Shown in pieces: positions 1-8,103 of a DNA stretch of 64,000 bases; the first letter of the stretch is position 1; each line of letters opens with the position of its first letter. A model generated the notes under the pieces. That model had not been told where the DNA came from, did no database searches, and worked only from the letters and a program-made list of their open reading frames with translations. Position numbers and translations under genes: made by a program. The stretch lies in contig JAZTXR010000099.1 of NCBI GenBank assembly GCA_045636545.1, forward strand, positions 1-64,000, written 5' to 3'. The stretch is from HGM04593 sp045636545. GTDB lineage: Bacteria; Bacteroidota; Bacteroidia; Bacteroidales; Bacteroidaceae.

Positions 1-51
1 ATAGAAGACCTTGCCGGCCGCAGCCGTGGCAATTGGGGTAACCTGTGGTAA
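1..51 (+). CDS. C-terminal tail of an unidentified protein (partial)
   Basis: The first 51 bases read in frame 1 as sixteen codons ending in TAA, giving a tail that finishes ...RGNWGNLW. A strong terminator hairpin follows at 95-137, which supports a real plus-strand gene ending here. Too little is present to name the family. It could also be a chance open stretch, since only 16 codons are visible. Confidence 0.45.
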   Translation: MEDLAGRSRGNWGNLW

Positions 52-94
52 TCAAAGACACAAGAGAAACCTTTTGAAGTAGATTTTTTCATTC

Positions 95-137
95 CATTCC
101 CGATGAGGCAGTCTTGCTTTATCGGGAATGTCTTTTT
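95..137 (+). terminator. Rho-independent terminator after the partial first gene
   Basis: Arms 95-104 (CATTCCCGAT) and 121-130 (ATCGGGAATG) pair perfectly. The stem extends inward with further A-T, G-C and G-U pairs to a loop around 111-114. A T-rich run follows at 131-137. Confidence 0.75.
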
Positions 138-166
138 GCCCCAAACCGCGAGCAGATAGCACCAAT

Positions 167-196
167 CGTAGGGACACGGCACACCGTGTCCGCCCG
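167..196. repeat. Short palindromic intergenic repeat (GGACACGG...CCGTGTCC)
   Basis: The arms at 172-179 and 184-191 are exact reverse complements around a 4-base loop, in a GTAGGGACACGG context. Similar palindromes are scattered through intergenic DNA of many bacteria; that resemblance is from memory. No gene is seen between the terminator at 137 and the one at 282. Confidence 0.45.
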
Positions 197-281
197 TTCA
201 TTTCACGATTGAATTTGTGTTCCGTCCTGTACGCGATGAAACCCTTTCTTTTTGCAGCAGCCCCTAATGTATTACGGCTAT

Positions 282-321
282 AAAAAAACAGCATTGGATA
301 ACTCGCGCTATCCAATGCTGT
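282..321 (-). terminator. Terminator of the small acidic protein / trxA / dnaE run
   Basis: Arms 288-300 and 309-321 are perfect 13-base reverse complements with an 8-base loop. On the minus strand the hairpin is followed by seven T residues (A run 282-288 on plus). It lies 20 bases past the stop at 341. Confidence 0.85.
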
Positions 322-340
322 AAATGTAATGTGTGGGGGG

Positions 341-664
341 TTACTCCTCATCGTCAATAATGCCGTTGTAGGCTAGCTCGCCTTCCACTATGAAATAAAG
401 CTCCTCGGGGTCGAACTCGCCAATGCCGCACTTCTTTGCCTCCTTGGCAATGAATTCGGCAATTGCGTTGATGTCGATGTCGACATATTCGCTGTCGTTG
501 TCGAGGATTCCGCTCTTGTCATAGTAGTCGTAGATGGTGTCGAGGAAGAAATAGAACTCGTCGTCGCTGTGCTTCTCCTTGAGGTCCTGTGGCAGGCGTT
601 CGCGTATGAATGCTATGGTCTTCTCGTCATCGAGGTCTTCCATATCAAAACCGTCGTTGTTCAT
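341..664 (-). CDS. Conserved hypothetical acidic protein, 107 aa
   Basis: This small, very acidic protein is rich in Asp and Glu, with aromatic patches (FYFFLDTIYDYYD) in the middle and an acidic end (IIDDEE). No signal peptide or membrane segment is visible, so it is probably cytoplasmic. It starts 18 bases after the trxA stop, on the same strand as trxA and dnaE, and a strong terminator follows, so it closes that transcript. I do not recognise a named family. A gene of this size beside trxA/dnaE is familiar from Bacteroides genomes, but no function is known to me. ATG 664 is the only reasonable start. Confidence 0.85.
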   Translation of the reverse strand: MNNDGFDMEDLDDEKTIAFIRERLPQDLKEKHSDDEFYFFLDTIYDYYDKSGILDNDSEYVDIDINAIAEFIAKEAKKCGIGEFDPEELYFIVEGELAYNGIIDDEE

Positions 665-682
665 GGTACTTCGTTTTGGGGA

Positions 683-997
683 TTAGAGAAGTGCCTCGAA
701 CTTTGCCTGTACGTCGCCCTTTGACTTTGAGCCGACGAAACGGTCTACAACCTTGCCGTCCTTGATGAAGATTACGGTAGGTACGTTGCGGATACCATAC
801 TCCATTGTGAGGTCATCGGCCTCCTCGATGTCGCACTTGCCCACTGCGATGCGGCCTGCATACTCCTCGGAGAGCTCATCGATGATTGGTGCAAGCTGCT
901 TGCAGGGGCCGCACCATGCTGCGCTGAAGTCGAGTACTATTGGCAATTCGGTTGCCATGAATTCCTTTGCGTTGTCGTTTGTTACGTTTGTTGCCAT
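683..997 (-). CDS. trxA: Thioredoxin, 104 aa
   Basis: Cytoplasmic dithiol-disulfide oxidoreductase that reduces protein disulfides with electrons from thioredoxin reductase. The redox motif WCGPC lies at residues 28-32 and the cis-proline motif NVPT at 71-74. The full thioredoxin fold of about 104 residues is present with no signal peptide, as in the classical family. It lies between dnaE upstream and the acidic 107-aa protein downstream, all on the minus strand. The 158-base gap to dnaE holds an inverted repeat pair (1046-1126), so trxA may have its own promoter there. Confidence 0.96.
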   Translation of the reverse strand: MATNVTNDNAKEFMATELPIVLDFSAAWCGPCKQLAPIIDELSEEYAGRIAVGKCDIEEADDLTMEYGIRNVPTVIFIKDGKVVDRFVGSKSKGDVQAKFEALL

Positions 998-1045
998 AAT
1001 TTTTGTCTTTTTATGGGTTATTAATTAGTGTTCTGTTTGGAATTG

Positions 1046-1126
1046 GAGATACTTCGCTTTGCTCAGTATGACAATGTGACGGATGAAAATAGATTGGTGT
1101 CATCCTGAACGGATGTGAAGGATCTC
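1046..1126. repeat. Facing pair of GTCATCCTGAA-type intergenic repeats
   Basis: Two related units face each other between dnaE and trxA. The unit at 1046-1073 reads on the minus strand TGTCATACTGAGCAAAGCG and on to AGTATCTC. The unit at 1098-1126 reads on plus TGTCATCCTGAACGGATG and on to AGGATCTC. Together they could fold into a long imperfect hairpin. Both match a short repeat common in intergenic DNA of Bacteroidales and other bacteria (recalled, not searched). Confidence 0.6.
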
Positions 1127-1155
1127 GAAATTCGCTGTTTTATCTCTATTGTATG

Positions 1156-4100
1156 TTAATTCAATTTATATTCTATGTTTTCAATCTCCTTTATGTAGTC
1201 GAGCAGTTCGGGCAACACTTCGATTTCGCGGTTCTTTGAAGCGAGCTCAAGGGTGAACTCCTGCTCATAGTCCTTTATCTTGAAGATGAGCTTGCTGTTG
1301 CCGGGGTGCTTCTCGGTATAGTCGATGATGGTACTGTAGACCTCTTCGGTGAGCGACATGATGTCGAACGTTATTGTTATGCTCTTTACCATTCCATCCT
1401 TTATCTCGGGCATAAGCTCTATGCTGTCAACGACAAAGTCGAACTTTGTCTCGTCCCAACGGCGTGGCTGGCAGCTGCCCTTTATATAAAGGAAGTTGCC
1501 GGGGATGAAGTAGTTCTGCTTCTTCATCCACTCGTCGCCGAAGAAGAACATTTCGGCTGCACCGCTGAAGTCCTCAATCTTCGCTACTCCGTAGGGGCTG
1601 CCTTTCTTTGTGAAGCCTGTGCGTGGCGGGTCGCTGACAACGCCGCCAAGGGTTACCTTGCGGCCACGGAGTGCCTCAAGGTTGTCCATCTCTGATGCCT
1701 TGGTGTTGCAGAACTCGTTGAGGATGATGGCATAGTCGTCGAGCGGGTGTGCCGACAGGTAGATGCCCACAAGCTCGCGTTCGCGGTTGAGGCGCTCGAG
1801 CGTGCTCCAATTGCCGCCTGCCGGTATCTCGGGGTGCGGAATTTCGGCCATCTCGGTGTCGCCGAAGAGCGATGCCGTGGCGTTGGCCTTGTCGTTCTGA
1901 TAGGTGTTGCCGTAGCGTATGAGTGCCTCAAGGAACTGTTCGCCCTTGCTGTTGGTGTTGGCATATTGTTCGCGCGAGATGTCGCCGGGCAACTCGTCGA
2001 ATGCACCGGCAAAGGCAAGGCACTCGAGGTTCTTTCGGTTGCAGGCGGTGAGGTTCACACGCTCCACAAAGTCGAAGATGCTCTTGAATGGGCCGTTGGC
2101 CTCGCGCTCGTCAATGATGCTCTGCACGGCATTCTCGCCCACGCCCTTCACGGCGCAGAGGCCGAATCGTATGTCGCCCTTCTTGTTCACGCTGAATTTG
2201 CGGCGCGACTCGTTCACGTCGGGGCCAAGGACGTTGATGCCCATGCTTTTGCACTCCTGCATCAGCTTGGTGATTTCGGTAATCTTGTCGAGGTTGCGGC
2301 TCATTGCACCCGCCATGTACTGCGACGGGTAGTTGGCCTTGAGGTAGGCTGTCTGGTAGGCAACCCACGAGTAGCAGGTGGCGTGCGACTTGTTGAAGGC
2401 GTATGATGCGAACTTCTCCCAGTCGGCCCAGATTTTTTCCAGTACCTTGGCATCGTGGCCGTTGGCCTTGCCGCCGTTGATGAACTTTGGCTTCAACTCG
2501 TCCAGCTTCGCTTTCAGTTTTTTACCCATGGCCTTGCGCAGGGTGTCGCTCTCGCCGCGGGTGAAGTCGGCAAGCAGGCGCGAGAGGAGCATCACCTGCT
2601 CCTGGTACACGGTGATTCCGTAGGTGTCCTTGAGGTATTTCTCCATGCAAGGAATGTCGTACTGCACCAGTGACGGGTCGTGCTTGCGCTTGATGAAGTC
2701 GGGGATGTAGTCCATAGGACCCGGGCGGTAGAGGGCGTTCATGGCAATGAGGTCCTCGAAGGTGGTGGGCTGCAGCTCGCGCAGGTATTTCTGCATACCA
2801 GGCGACTCGAACTGGAACGTGCCTATGGTGTTGCCGGCACTGTATAGCTCGTAGGTCTTGGGGTCGTCAATGGGTATTGTGTCAATGTCGACATCTATCT
2901 TCAGGCTCTGGCGTATGTTCTCAATGGCCTCCTTTATGACCGAGAGGGTCTTGAGGCCCAGGAAGTCCATCTTTATGAGTCCAGTCTCCTCGATTACGCT
3001 TCCCTCGTATTGTGTAACGAGCATCTTCTCGCCAGTCTCCTTGTCCTCGGCAATGCTGATGGGCACGTGGTCGGTGATGTCGTCGCGGCAGATGATTGTT
3101 CCGCAGGCATGCACGCCGGTGTTGCGCACGTTGCCCTCGAGCATCTTGGCATATTTGATGGTGTCGCGCAGCACGGGGTCGGGCGATGCCTCGGCCTCGC
3201 GCAGTTCGGGCACGGCCTGTATTGCGTTGGGCAGGTTCATCTTCATACCGTCTGGCAGACGGTCGGGGATGGCCTTGCACAGCTTGTTCGACACGTCGAG
3301 CGGCAGTTTCTGCACGCGTGCGACGTCCTTGATGGCAAGCTTGGTTGCCATTGTGCCGTATGTGATGATGTGTGCCACCTTCTCCTGTCCGTATTTTTCG
3401 GTTACCCAGTTGAGCACGCGGCCACGGCCGTCATCGTCGAAGTCCACGTCGATATCGGGGAGTGAGATACGGTCGGGGTTCAGGAAACGCTCGAACAGAA
3501 GGTCGTATTTTATGGGGTCGACACGTGTGATTCCAAGGGTGTAGGCCACAACGCTGCCAGCGGCAGAGCCACGGCCTGGGCCCACTGAGACACCCAGTTC
3601 CTCGCGGGCGGCCTTGATGAAGTCCTGCACAATGAGGAAGTAGCCGGGGAAACCCATGGTCTTCATGATGTGCAGCTCAAAGTCTATGCGGTCGGTAAGT
3701 TCCTGTGTGAACGGCTCGGGGTAGCACTTCTTTGCGCCGTCGTAGGCGAGCTTGCGAAGGTAGTCTCCCTCGAGCTTTATGCGGTAGAGCTTGTCATAGC
3801 CGCCAAGCTTCTTTATCTTCTTCTCGCCCTCTTCGCGGGACATTACAACGTTGCCTTTCTCGTCCTGTGTGAACTCGTCAAAGAGCTGCTCGTGGGTGAT
3901 GGTGCGGCGGTAGCCCTCCTCGGTGCCGAACTCCTCGGGAATGGCGAAGTTGGGCATGATGGGGGCGCTGTCTATGGTGTAGTATTCCACCTTGTCGCAT
4001 ATCTCCACGGTGTTTGCCATTGCCTCGGGGATGTCGCCGAACATCTCGGCCATCTCGGCCTTGGTCTTCATCCACTCCTGCTTTGAATAGAGCATACGGG

Positions 4101-4851
4101 TGGGGTCGTCGAGGTCGCGGCCTGTGCTCAGGCAGATGAGGCGGTCGTGTGCCTCGGCGTTCTCCTCGTCCACAAAGTGTACATCGTTCGAGCAGATGAG
4201 CTTGACACCGCACTTCTTGCTCAATTCTATGATATGCCTGTTCACCTCTACCTGCAGGGGGTAGACCTCGTGGTTGGCGCGCTCGACGGTTGCCTTGTGA
4301 AGCTGGAGCTCAAGGTAGTAGTCGTCGCCAAAGAGGTTCTTGAACCACATCACAGTCTCCTCGGCCTTTGCAAGGTCGCCGTTCTTTATGAGCTGCGGAA
4401 CCTCGCCTCCAAGGCAGGCCGAACAGCAGATGAGCCCCTCGTGGTATTTCTCAATCTCGGCCTTGTCGGTACGCGGGTTGTAGTAGTAGCCCTCGCTCCA
4501 TGCCTTTGACACAATCTTCACAAGGTTGTGGTAGCCTGTCTGGTTCTTGGCAAGGAGAATGAGGTGGTGACCACGCATGTCCTCCTTGAGTTCCTTGTTG
4601 AAGAGACGGCGCTCGGCAACGTACACCTCGCAGCCGATGATGGGCTTGAACTTCTCATCATCGCTCTTCTTGGAGTTTATTTTGCCGACATAGTTGAAGA
4701 ACTCCTTTATACCCATCATGTTGCCGTGGTCGGTGATGGCTATGCCCTTCATGTTGTCGGCAATGGCTTTGTCGACAAGCTTCTTTATGGCAGCCTGTCC
4801 GTCAAGGATGGAGTATTGCGAATGGACGTGTAGGTGTACGAAATCTTGCAT
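1156..4851 (-). CDS. dnaE: DNA polymerase III subunit alpha, 1231 aa
   Basis: Catalytic subunit of the replicative DNA polymerase. An N-terminal PHP domain starts with HLHVHS at residues 6-11. The palm carries GPGRGSAAGS at 424-433 and the metal-binding motif PDIDVDF at 465-471. Finger, helix-hairpin-helix and OB-fold regions follow to the C-terminus. Length and order fit the DnaE1 type (not PolC, since no exonuclease domain is inserted). ATG 4851 leads directly into the PHP motif. trxA and a small acidic gene follow on the same strand. Upstream lies a 291-base divergent gap shared with psd, in which I found no clear minus-strand promoter. Confidence 0.98.
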   Translation of the reverse strand: MQDFVHLHVHSQYSILDGQAAIKKLVDKAIADNMKGIAITDHGNMMGIKEFFNYVGKINSKKSDDEKFKPIIGCEVYVAERRLFNKELKEDMRGHHLILLAKNQTGYHNLVKIVSKAWSEGYYYNPRTDKAEIEKYHEGLICCSACLGGEVPQLIKNGDLAKAEETVMWFKNLFGDDYYLELQLHKATVERANHEVYPLQVEVNRHIIELSKKCGVKLICSNDVHFVDEENAEAHDRLICLSTGRDLDDPTRMLYSKQEWMKTKAEMAEMFGDIPEAMANTVEICDKVEYYTIDSAPIMPNFAIPEEFGTEEGYRRTITHEQLFDEFTQDEKGNVVMSREEGEKKIKKLGGYDKLYRIKLEGDYLRKLAYDGAKKCYPEPFTQELTDRIDFELHIMKTMGFPGYFLIVQDFIKAAREELGVSVGPGRGSAAGSVVAYTLGITRVDPIKYDLLFERFLNPDRISLPDIDVDFDDDGRGRVLNWVTEKYGQEKVAHIITYGTMATKLAIKDVARVQKLPLDVSNKLCKAIPDRLPDGMKMNLPNAIQAVPELREAEASPDPVLRDTIKYAKMLEGNVRNTGVHACGTIICRDDITDHVPISIAEDKETGEKMLVTQYEGSVIEETGLIKMDFLGLKTLSVIKEAIENIRQSLKIDVDIDTIPIDDPKTYELYSAGNTIGTFQFESPGMQKYLRELQPTTFEDLIAMNALYRPGPMDYIPDFIKRKHDPSLVQYDIPCMEKYLKDTYGITVYQEQVMLLSRLLADFTRGESDTLRKAMGKKLKAKLDELKPKFINGGKANGHDAKVLEKIWADWEKFASYAFNKSHATCYSWVAYQTAYLKANYPSQYMAGAMSRNLDKITEITKLMQECKSMGINVLGPDVNESRRKFSVNKKGDIRFGLCAVKGVGENAVQSIIDEREANGPFKSIFDFVERVNLTACNRKNLECLAFAGAFDELPGDISREQYANTNSKGEQFLEALIRYGNTYQNDKANATASLFGDTEMAEIPHPEIPAGGNWSTLERLNRERELVGIYLSAHPLDDYAIILNEFCNTKASEMDNLEALRGRKVTLGGVVSDPPRTGFTKKGSPYGVAKIEDFSGAAEMFFFGDEWMKKQNYFIPGNFLYIKGSCQPRRWDETKFDFVVDSIELMPEIKDGMVKSITITFDIMSLTEEVYSTIIDYTEKHPGNSKLIFKIKDYEQEFTLELASKNREIEVLPELLDYIKEIENIEYKLN

Positions 4852-5080
4852 CTTTCTCTTTTTATTATCTTCTTATCGATTGATAAAGGTAATATCTTTT
4901 GTTTATATATAGCAGGTTTTTTACCAAAAAAGTTATCAACATTAACTTTTGTTTCATGATTGGCCTTTGCGGAAACATTGATTATGTTCCTTTCCTTTTA
5001 TGTAATATGTATGTGTGCCCGTCGGTGCCGGCTTGCCGGTGCCTTTTTGCGTTTTTTTGCTTTTTTACACAACTTTTGAT

Positions 5081-5109
5081 TTGTTTTTAATTTTTTGTAT
5101 GTATATTTG
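5081..5109 (+). promoter_or_regulatory. Bacteroidetes-type promoter for psd-pssA-DUF4834
   Basis: TTG at 5081-5083 (in ATTTG) is followed after 18 bases by TATATTTG at 5102-5109, matching TAnnTTTG. The start codon is 34 bases downstream. Confidence 0.6.
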
Positions 5110-5142
5110 CAATAATCAAGGATAATAGAAACTGCGCCTGTT

Positions 5143-5868
5143 ATGAAAAAAAATAAGAAACCGAATACAAAGAAAAGGTTCAAGAGAATAAGGAAATTGA
5201 AGGATTACAGAATACACAGGGAGGGTACTTCAATTCTGTTGACAAGCCTGGCTGTTATTGCCTTGGTGCTTTCCCTGTTGTGGTATCTGCTGCCGCAGTG
5301 CGTGGTGCTCAATTCAATCATTTCTTTCGGCTTCTTTGCTCTCTATATGCTGATGGTCAACTTCTTCCGCAGCCCAAAGCGTATATTCCCGGGTGATGTG
5401 GAGAATGTGATTGTGGCTCCTGCCGACGGCAAGGTGGTTGTGATTGAGAAGGTCTTTGAACCTGACCATTTCAAGGATGAGAGGTTGCAGGTCTCTATCT
5501 TCATGAGCCCGATGAATGTGCATGCCAACTGGTATCCCGTGGATGGAGTGGTGAAGCGTGCCGAGCATCAGGACGGCAAGCACCTGAAGGCGTGGTTGCC
5601 AAAGGCCAGCACCGACAATGAGCGTTCGCTGGTTGTCATTGAGACACCTGATGGCCAGGAGATTCTTGTGCGCCAGATTGCAGGTGCCATGGCGCGCCGC
5701 ATCGTGACATACGCAAAGGCTGGTGAGGAGTGCTTCATTGACCAGCACATGGGTTTCATAAAGTTCGGTTCACGTGTCGACCTCTACTTGCCGCTCGATG
5801 TGGATTTGAAGATTGCGCTTGACCAGAAGACGGTGGGGAACGAGACTGTCATTGCTACTTTCAAATAA
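5143..5868 (+). CDS. psd: Phosphatidylserine decarboxylase, 241 aa
   Basis: Converts phosphatidylserine to phosphatidylethanolamine at the inner membrane. The proenzyme self-cleaves at a Gly-Ser pair to form a pyruvoyl group; here the pair is G209-S210 in KFGSRVD. A basic N-terminus (residues 1-26) precedes two hydrophobic segments at about 31-50 and 58-73. The short length is that of the archaetidylserine decarboxylase-like subfamily usual in Bacteroidetes. pssA starts 8 bases downstream, so substrate synthesis and decarboxylation are co-transcribed. ATG 5143 gives a somewhat longer basic head than I expect for the family; no better start is evident. Confidence 0.95.
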   Translation: MKKNKKPNTKKRFKRIRKLKDYRIHREGTSILLTSLAVIALVLSLLWYLLPQCVVLNSIISFGFFALYMLMVNFFRSPKRIFPGDVENVIVAPADGKVVVIEKVFEPDHFKDERLQVSIFMSPMNVHANWYPVDGVVKRAEHQDGKHLKAWLPKASTDNERSLVVIETPDGQEILVRQIAGAMARRIVTYAKAGEECFIDQHMGFIKFGSRVDLYLPLDVDLKIALDQKTVGNETVIATFK

Positions 5869-5876
5869 AGAAAAAG

Positions 5877-6581
5877 ATGTCTGTAAAGAAACATATTCCA
5901 AACACCATTACCTGTTGCAACCTTTTCTCGGGCTGCGTGGCATGCGTAATGGCCTTTTCGGGTAAATTCGAGCTGGCGATGCTCTTTATTGTGCTGGGCG
6001 CAGTGTTTGACTTCTTTGACGGTATGGTTGCCCGCCTGTTGGGTGTCTCTTCGCCGCTGGGTGTGCAGATGGACTCGCTTGCCGATGACATTACCTTTGG
6101 ACTTGCACCGGCAACGGTGATATTCTCGTTCATGAAGAATGTGTTGCAGTATCCTGCTTTTCTTGGTGATTTTGCGGGTGTGTTGCCTTACCTCGCATTC
6201 CTCATTGCTGTGTTCTCGGCCTGCCGTTTGGCAAAGTTCAACATAGATACACGCCAGACAACATCGTTCATTGGCTTGCCCACACCGGCAAATGCGCTCT
6301 TCTGGTCGTCGCTCATTGTGGGCGGCAAGGAGTGGCTACTTGGTTTTGAACACGCCTGGGCATTGCTCATTGCGCTGATATGCCTGTTCTCATATTTCCT
6401 TGTGTCGGAAATTCCAATGTTCTCAATGAAGTTCAAGAACCTGAGCTGGAAGAGCAACAAGAGAAGGTATACTTTCCTGGTGGTCTCTTTGCCTATGCTT
6501 GCACTGGGCTATCTTGCACCCGTTGCAATCATCACGTGGTATCTTGTCATGTCCATAACCTTGTGCAAGAAGAGGGCTTGA
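5877..6581 (+). CDS. pssA: CDP-diacylglycerol--serine O-phosphatidyltransferase, 234 aa
   Basis: Integral membrane enzyme making phosphatidylserine from CDP-diacylglycerol and L-serine. The CDP-alcohol phosphotransferase signature DG-x2-AR-x8-G-x3-D-x3-D is visible as DGMVAR...GVQMDSLADD in the first third. Several hydrophobic segments run through the protein. It begins 8 bases after psd, which uses its product, so the pair forms the phosphatidylethanolamine branch. A DUF4834 gene follows after about 110 bases. Confident call; the only alternative would be another CDP-alcohol transferase, made unlikely by the psd neighbour. Confidence 0.95.
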   Translation: MSVKKHIPNTITCCNLFSGCVACVMAFSGKFELAMLFIVLGAVFDFFDGMVARLLGVSSPLGVQMDSLADDITFGLAPATVIFSFMKNVLQYPAFLGDFAGVLPYLAFLIAVFSACRLAKFNIDTRQTTSFIGLPTPANALFWSSLIVGGKEWLLGFEHAWALLIALICLFSYFLVSEIPMFSMKFKNLSWKSNKRRYTFLVVSLPMLALGYLAPVAIITWYLVMSITLCKKRA

Positions 6582-6690
6582 ATGCCGTTCCAAACTGCAT
6601 AATCGCTGAACAGCAGTGTCGCCCATTGTGTTTCTAATGTGTGGCTGCTGTTTGTGGTGTATTATCTTCAGTAACTAAAAGAAAACAACT

Positions 6691-6972
6691 ATGCTATTGA
6701 CCATATTCATACTTATACTGTTTCTGGTAATATTTATACCGTCGTTGCTTCTTTCAATAGTTGCAAGGATTTTGGATATCTTCAGCTTCAGCCGGAAAAG
6801 GCGTGTTGAGCGTGAAGATGGTGCGCAGCGCAATTGGCAACAGGCGCGTGATGCGCACAGCGCGCACGACACGTATGACCATTCGGGTAAAAATAGAAAC
6901 CAGAACCACAACCACAAGAAAATCTTCGACAAGGACGAGGGTGAGTATGTAGATTTTGAGGAGATAAAGTAA
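6691..6972 (+). CDS. DUF4834 family small membrane protein, 93 aa
   Basis: The first 28 residues are a strongly hydrophobic helix, followed by a basic and polar tail (SRKRRVERED, many His and Asn) ending in acidic residues with FEEIK. The layout is one inner-membrane anchor with a cytoplasmic tail. Proteins of this type (DUF4834, function unknown) lie next to pssA in Bacteroides as here. The gap to pssA is 109 bases with no clear terminator, so co-transcription is likely. A bidirectional terminator closes the unit at 6987-7025. Confidence 0.8.
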   Translation: MLLTIFILILFLVIFIPSLLLSIVARILDIFSFSRKRRVEREDGAQRNWQQARDAHSAHDTYDHSGKNRNQNHNHKKIFDKDEGEYVDFEEIK

Positions 6973-6986
6973 AGGTACCGACTAAT

Positions 6987-7025
6987 AAAGATGGTGGCCC
7001 CAAATGTTTTGGAGCCACCATCTTT
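6987..7025. terminator. Bidirectional terminator between DUF4834 gene and pyrH
   Basis: Arms 6987-6998 (AAAGATGGTGGC) and 7014-7025 (GCCACCATCTTT) pair perfectly over 12 bases. Convergent genes end on either side at 6972 and 7037. Confidence 0.8.
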
Positions 7026-7036
7026 ATTGCATTTGC

Positions 7037-7747
7037 TTACGGATGAACGAAAGTACCGATCTCCTCGCCGTCCATAACCTTCTTGAGGTTGCCTACTACA
7101 TCCATGTTGAAGACGTAGATTGGGAGGTTGTTCTCGCGGCACATTGCTGTGGCTGTGATGTCCATAACCTTGAGACCGCGTGATATTACCTCGTCGTACG
7201 AGATGTCGTGGAACTTGGTGGCTGTCGGGTCCTTCTCGGGGTCGGCTGTGTAGATGCCGTCAACGCGTGTGCCCTTGAGCATTACGTCGGCTTCAATCTC
7301 AATGCCGCGCAGTGAAGAACCGGTGTCGGTGGTGAAGTAGGGGCTTCCTGTGCCGGCTGCCATAATCACTACCATTCCCTGCTCCATTGCCTCAATGGCT
7401 TTCCACTTGGTGTAGAACTCGCCCACAGGCTCCATGCGTATGGCTGTGAGCACCTTGTTGGGCACGCCTGCTGCACCAAGAGCCGAGCTCAAGGCAAGGC
7501 TGTTGATGACGGTTGCCATCATACCCATCTGGTCGCCTTTCACGCGGTCGAAGCCTTTGCCTGCACCGGTGAGGCCGCGGAATATGTTGCCGCCGCCAAT
7601 TACTATACCAATCTGCACGCCCATCTCTGCAACCTCCTTAATCTGTGCCGCATATTCGTTAAGGCGTTTCACGTCTATTCCATAACCCTGCTCGCCCATG
7701 AGGCTCTCGCCGCTGAGCTTCAAAAGTATGCGCTTGAACTTTGCCAT
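7037..7747 (-). CDS. pyrH: UMP kinase, 236 aa
   Basis: Phosphorylates UMP to UDP in pyrimidine nucleotide synthesis; cytoplasmic, normally a hexamer. The amino-acid-kinase fold shows KLSGESL near the N-terminus, GGGNIFRG for phosphate binding, and GTGSPYFTTDT in the nucleotide region. Length equals the bacterial PyrH norm. ATG 7747 starts MAKFKRILLK, as expected. The gene stands alone; in many bacteria it sits near tsf/frr, which are absent here. Confidence 0.97.
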   Translation of the reverse strand: MAKFKRILLKLSGESLMGEQGYGIDVKRLNEYAAQIKEVAEMGVQIGIVIGGGNIFRGLTGAGKGFDRVKGDQMGMMATVINSLALSSALGAAGVPNKVLTAIRMEPVGEFYTKWKAIEAMEQGMVVIMAAGTGSPYFTTDTGSSLRGIEIEADVMLKGTRVDGIYTADPEKDPTATKFHDISYDEVISRGLKVMDITATAMCRENNLPIYVFNMDVVGNLKKVMDGEEIGTFVHP

Positions 7748-7852
7748 ATTGTTGATTGTTTTTTAGTTTTTGTAAAAGTAAGACATTTTATTAATATATG
7801 CTATATTTTGCGGTAAAAGGTTAATCCTATTTATAATAATCTCTTTTTTCAC

Positions 7853-7860
7853 TAATTTTG
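7853..7860 (+). promoter_or_regulatory. -7 element upstream of the 73-aa membrane protein
   Basis: TAATTTTG matches TAnnTTTG and lies 21 bases before the ATG at 7882. No convincing -33 TTTG at the usual distance was found. Confidence 0.45.
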
Positions 7861-7881
7861 CAGCAAGAAAAATGAGTATAT

Positions 7882-8103
7882 ATGAGATTCCTTAAAAATC
7901 CGAACCTGACAATAGCGGTGCTTGCCGTTTACACTGCCGCCGTTTATATCTATTTCTTTCCGCGTAACACCGAGATGAGTACTACCGAGAAGTGGCTCAC
8001 CGTGTGTGCATCGGTTGTCATGCTTGCCCTCCTTTGGCTGTTGTTGCGCCGACGTGCCAGGCTGCGCCGCGAGAGGGAGGGGGATAGTGGCAAGAGGGGT
8101 TAA
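7882..8103 (+). CDS. Small two-helix membrane protein, 73 aa
   Basis: Two hydrophobic segments at about residues 8-26 and 38-58 are joined by a short polar loop and end in a very basic tail (LLRRRARLRRERE). By the positive-inside rule the tail should be cytoplasmic. A Bacteroidetes -7 element lies just upstream. The stop overlaps the end of birA on the other strand by 4 bases. No family name recognised; probably a lineage-specific membrane protein of unknown role. Confidence 0.65.
   Translation: MRFLKNPNLTIAVLAVYTAAVYIYFFPRNTEMSTTEKWLTVCASVVMLALLWLLLRRRARLRREREGDSGKRG

Noticed and set aside
52..357. Minus-strand open frame of 101 aa over the first terminators
   Set aside because: It runs through two terminator hairpins and a palindromic repeat, and its sequence looks random.
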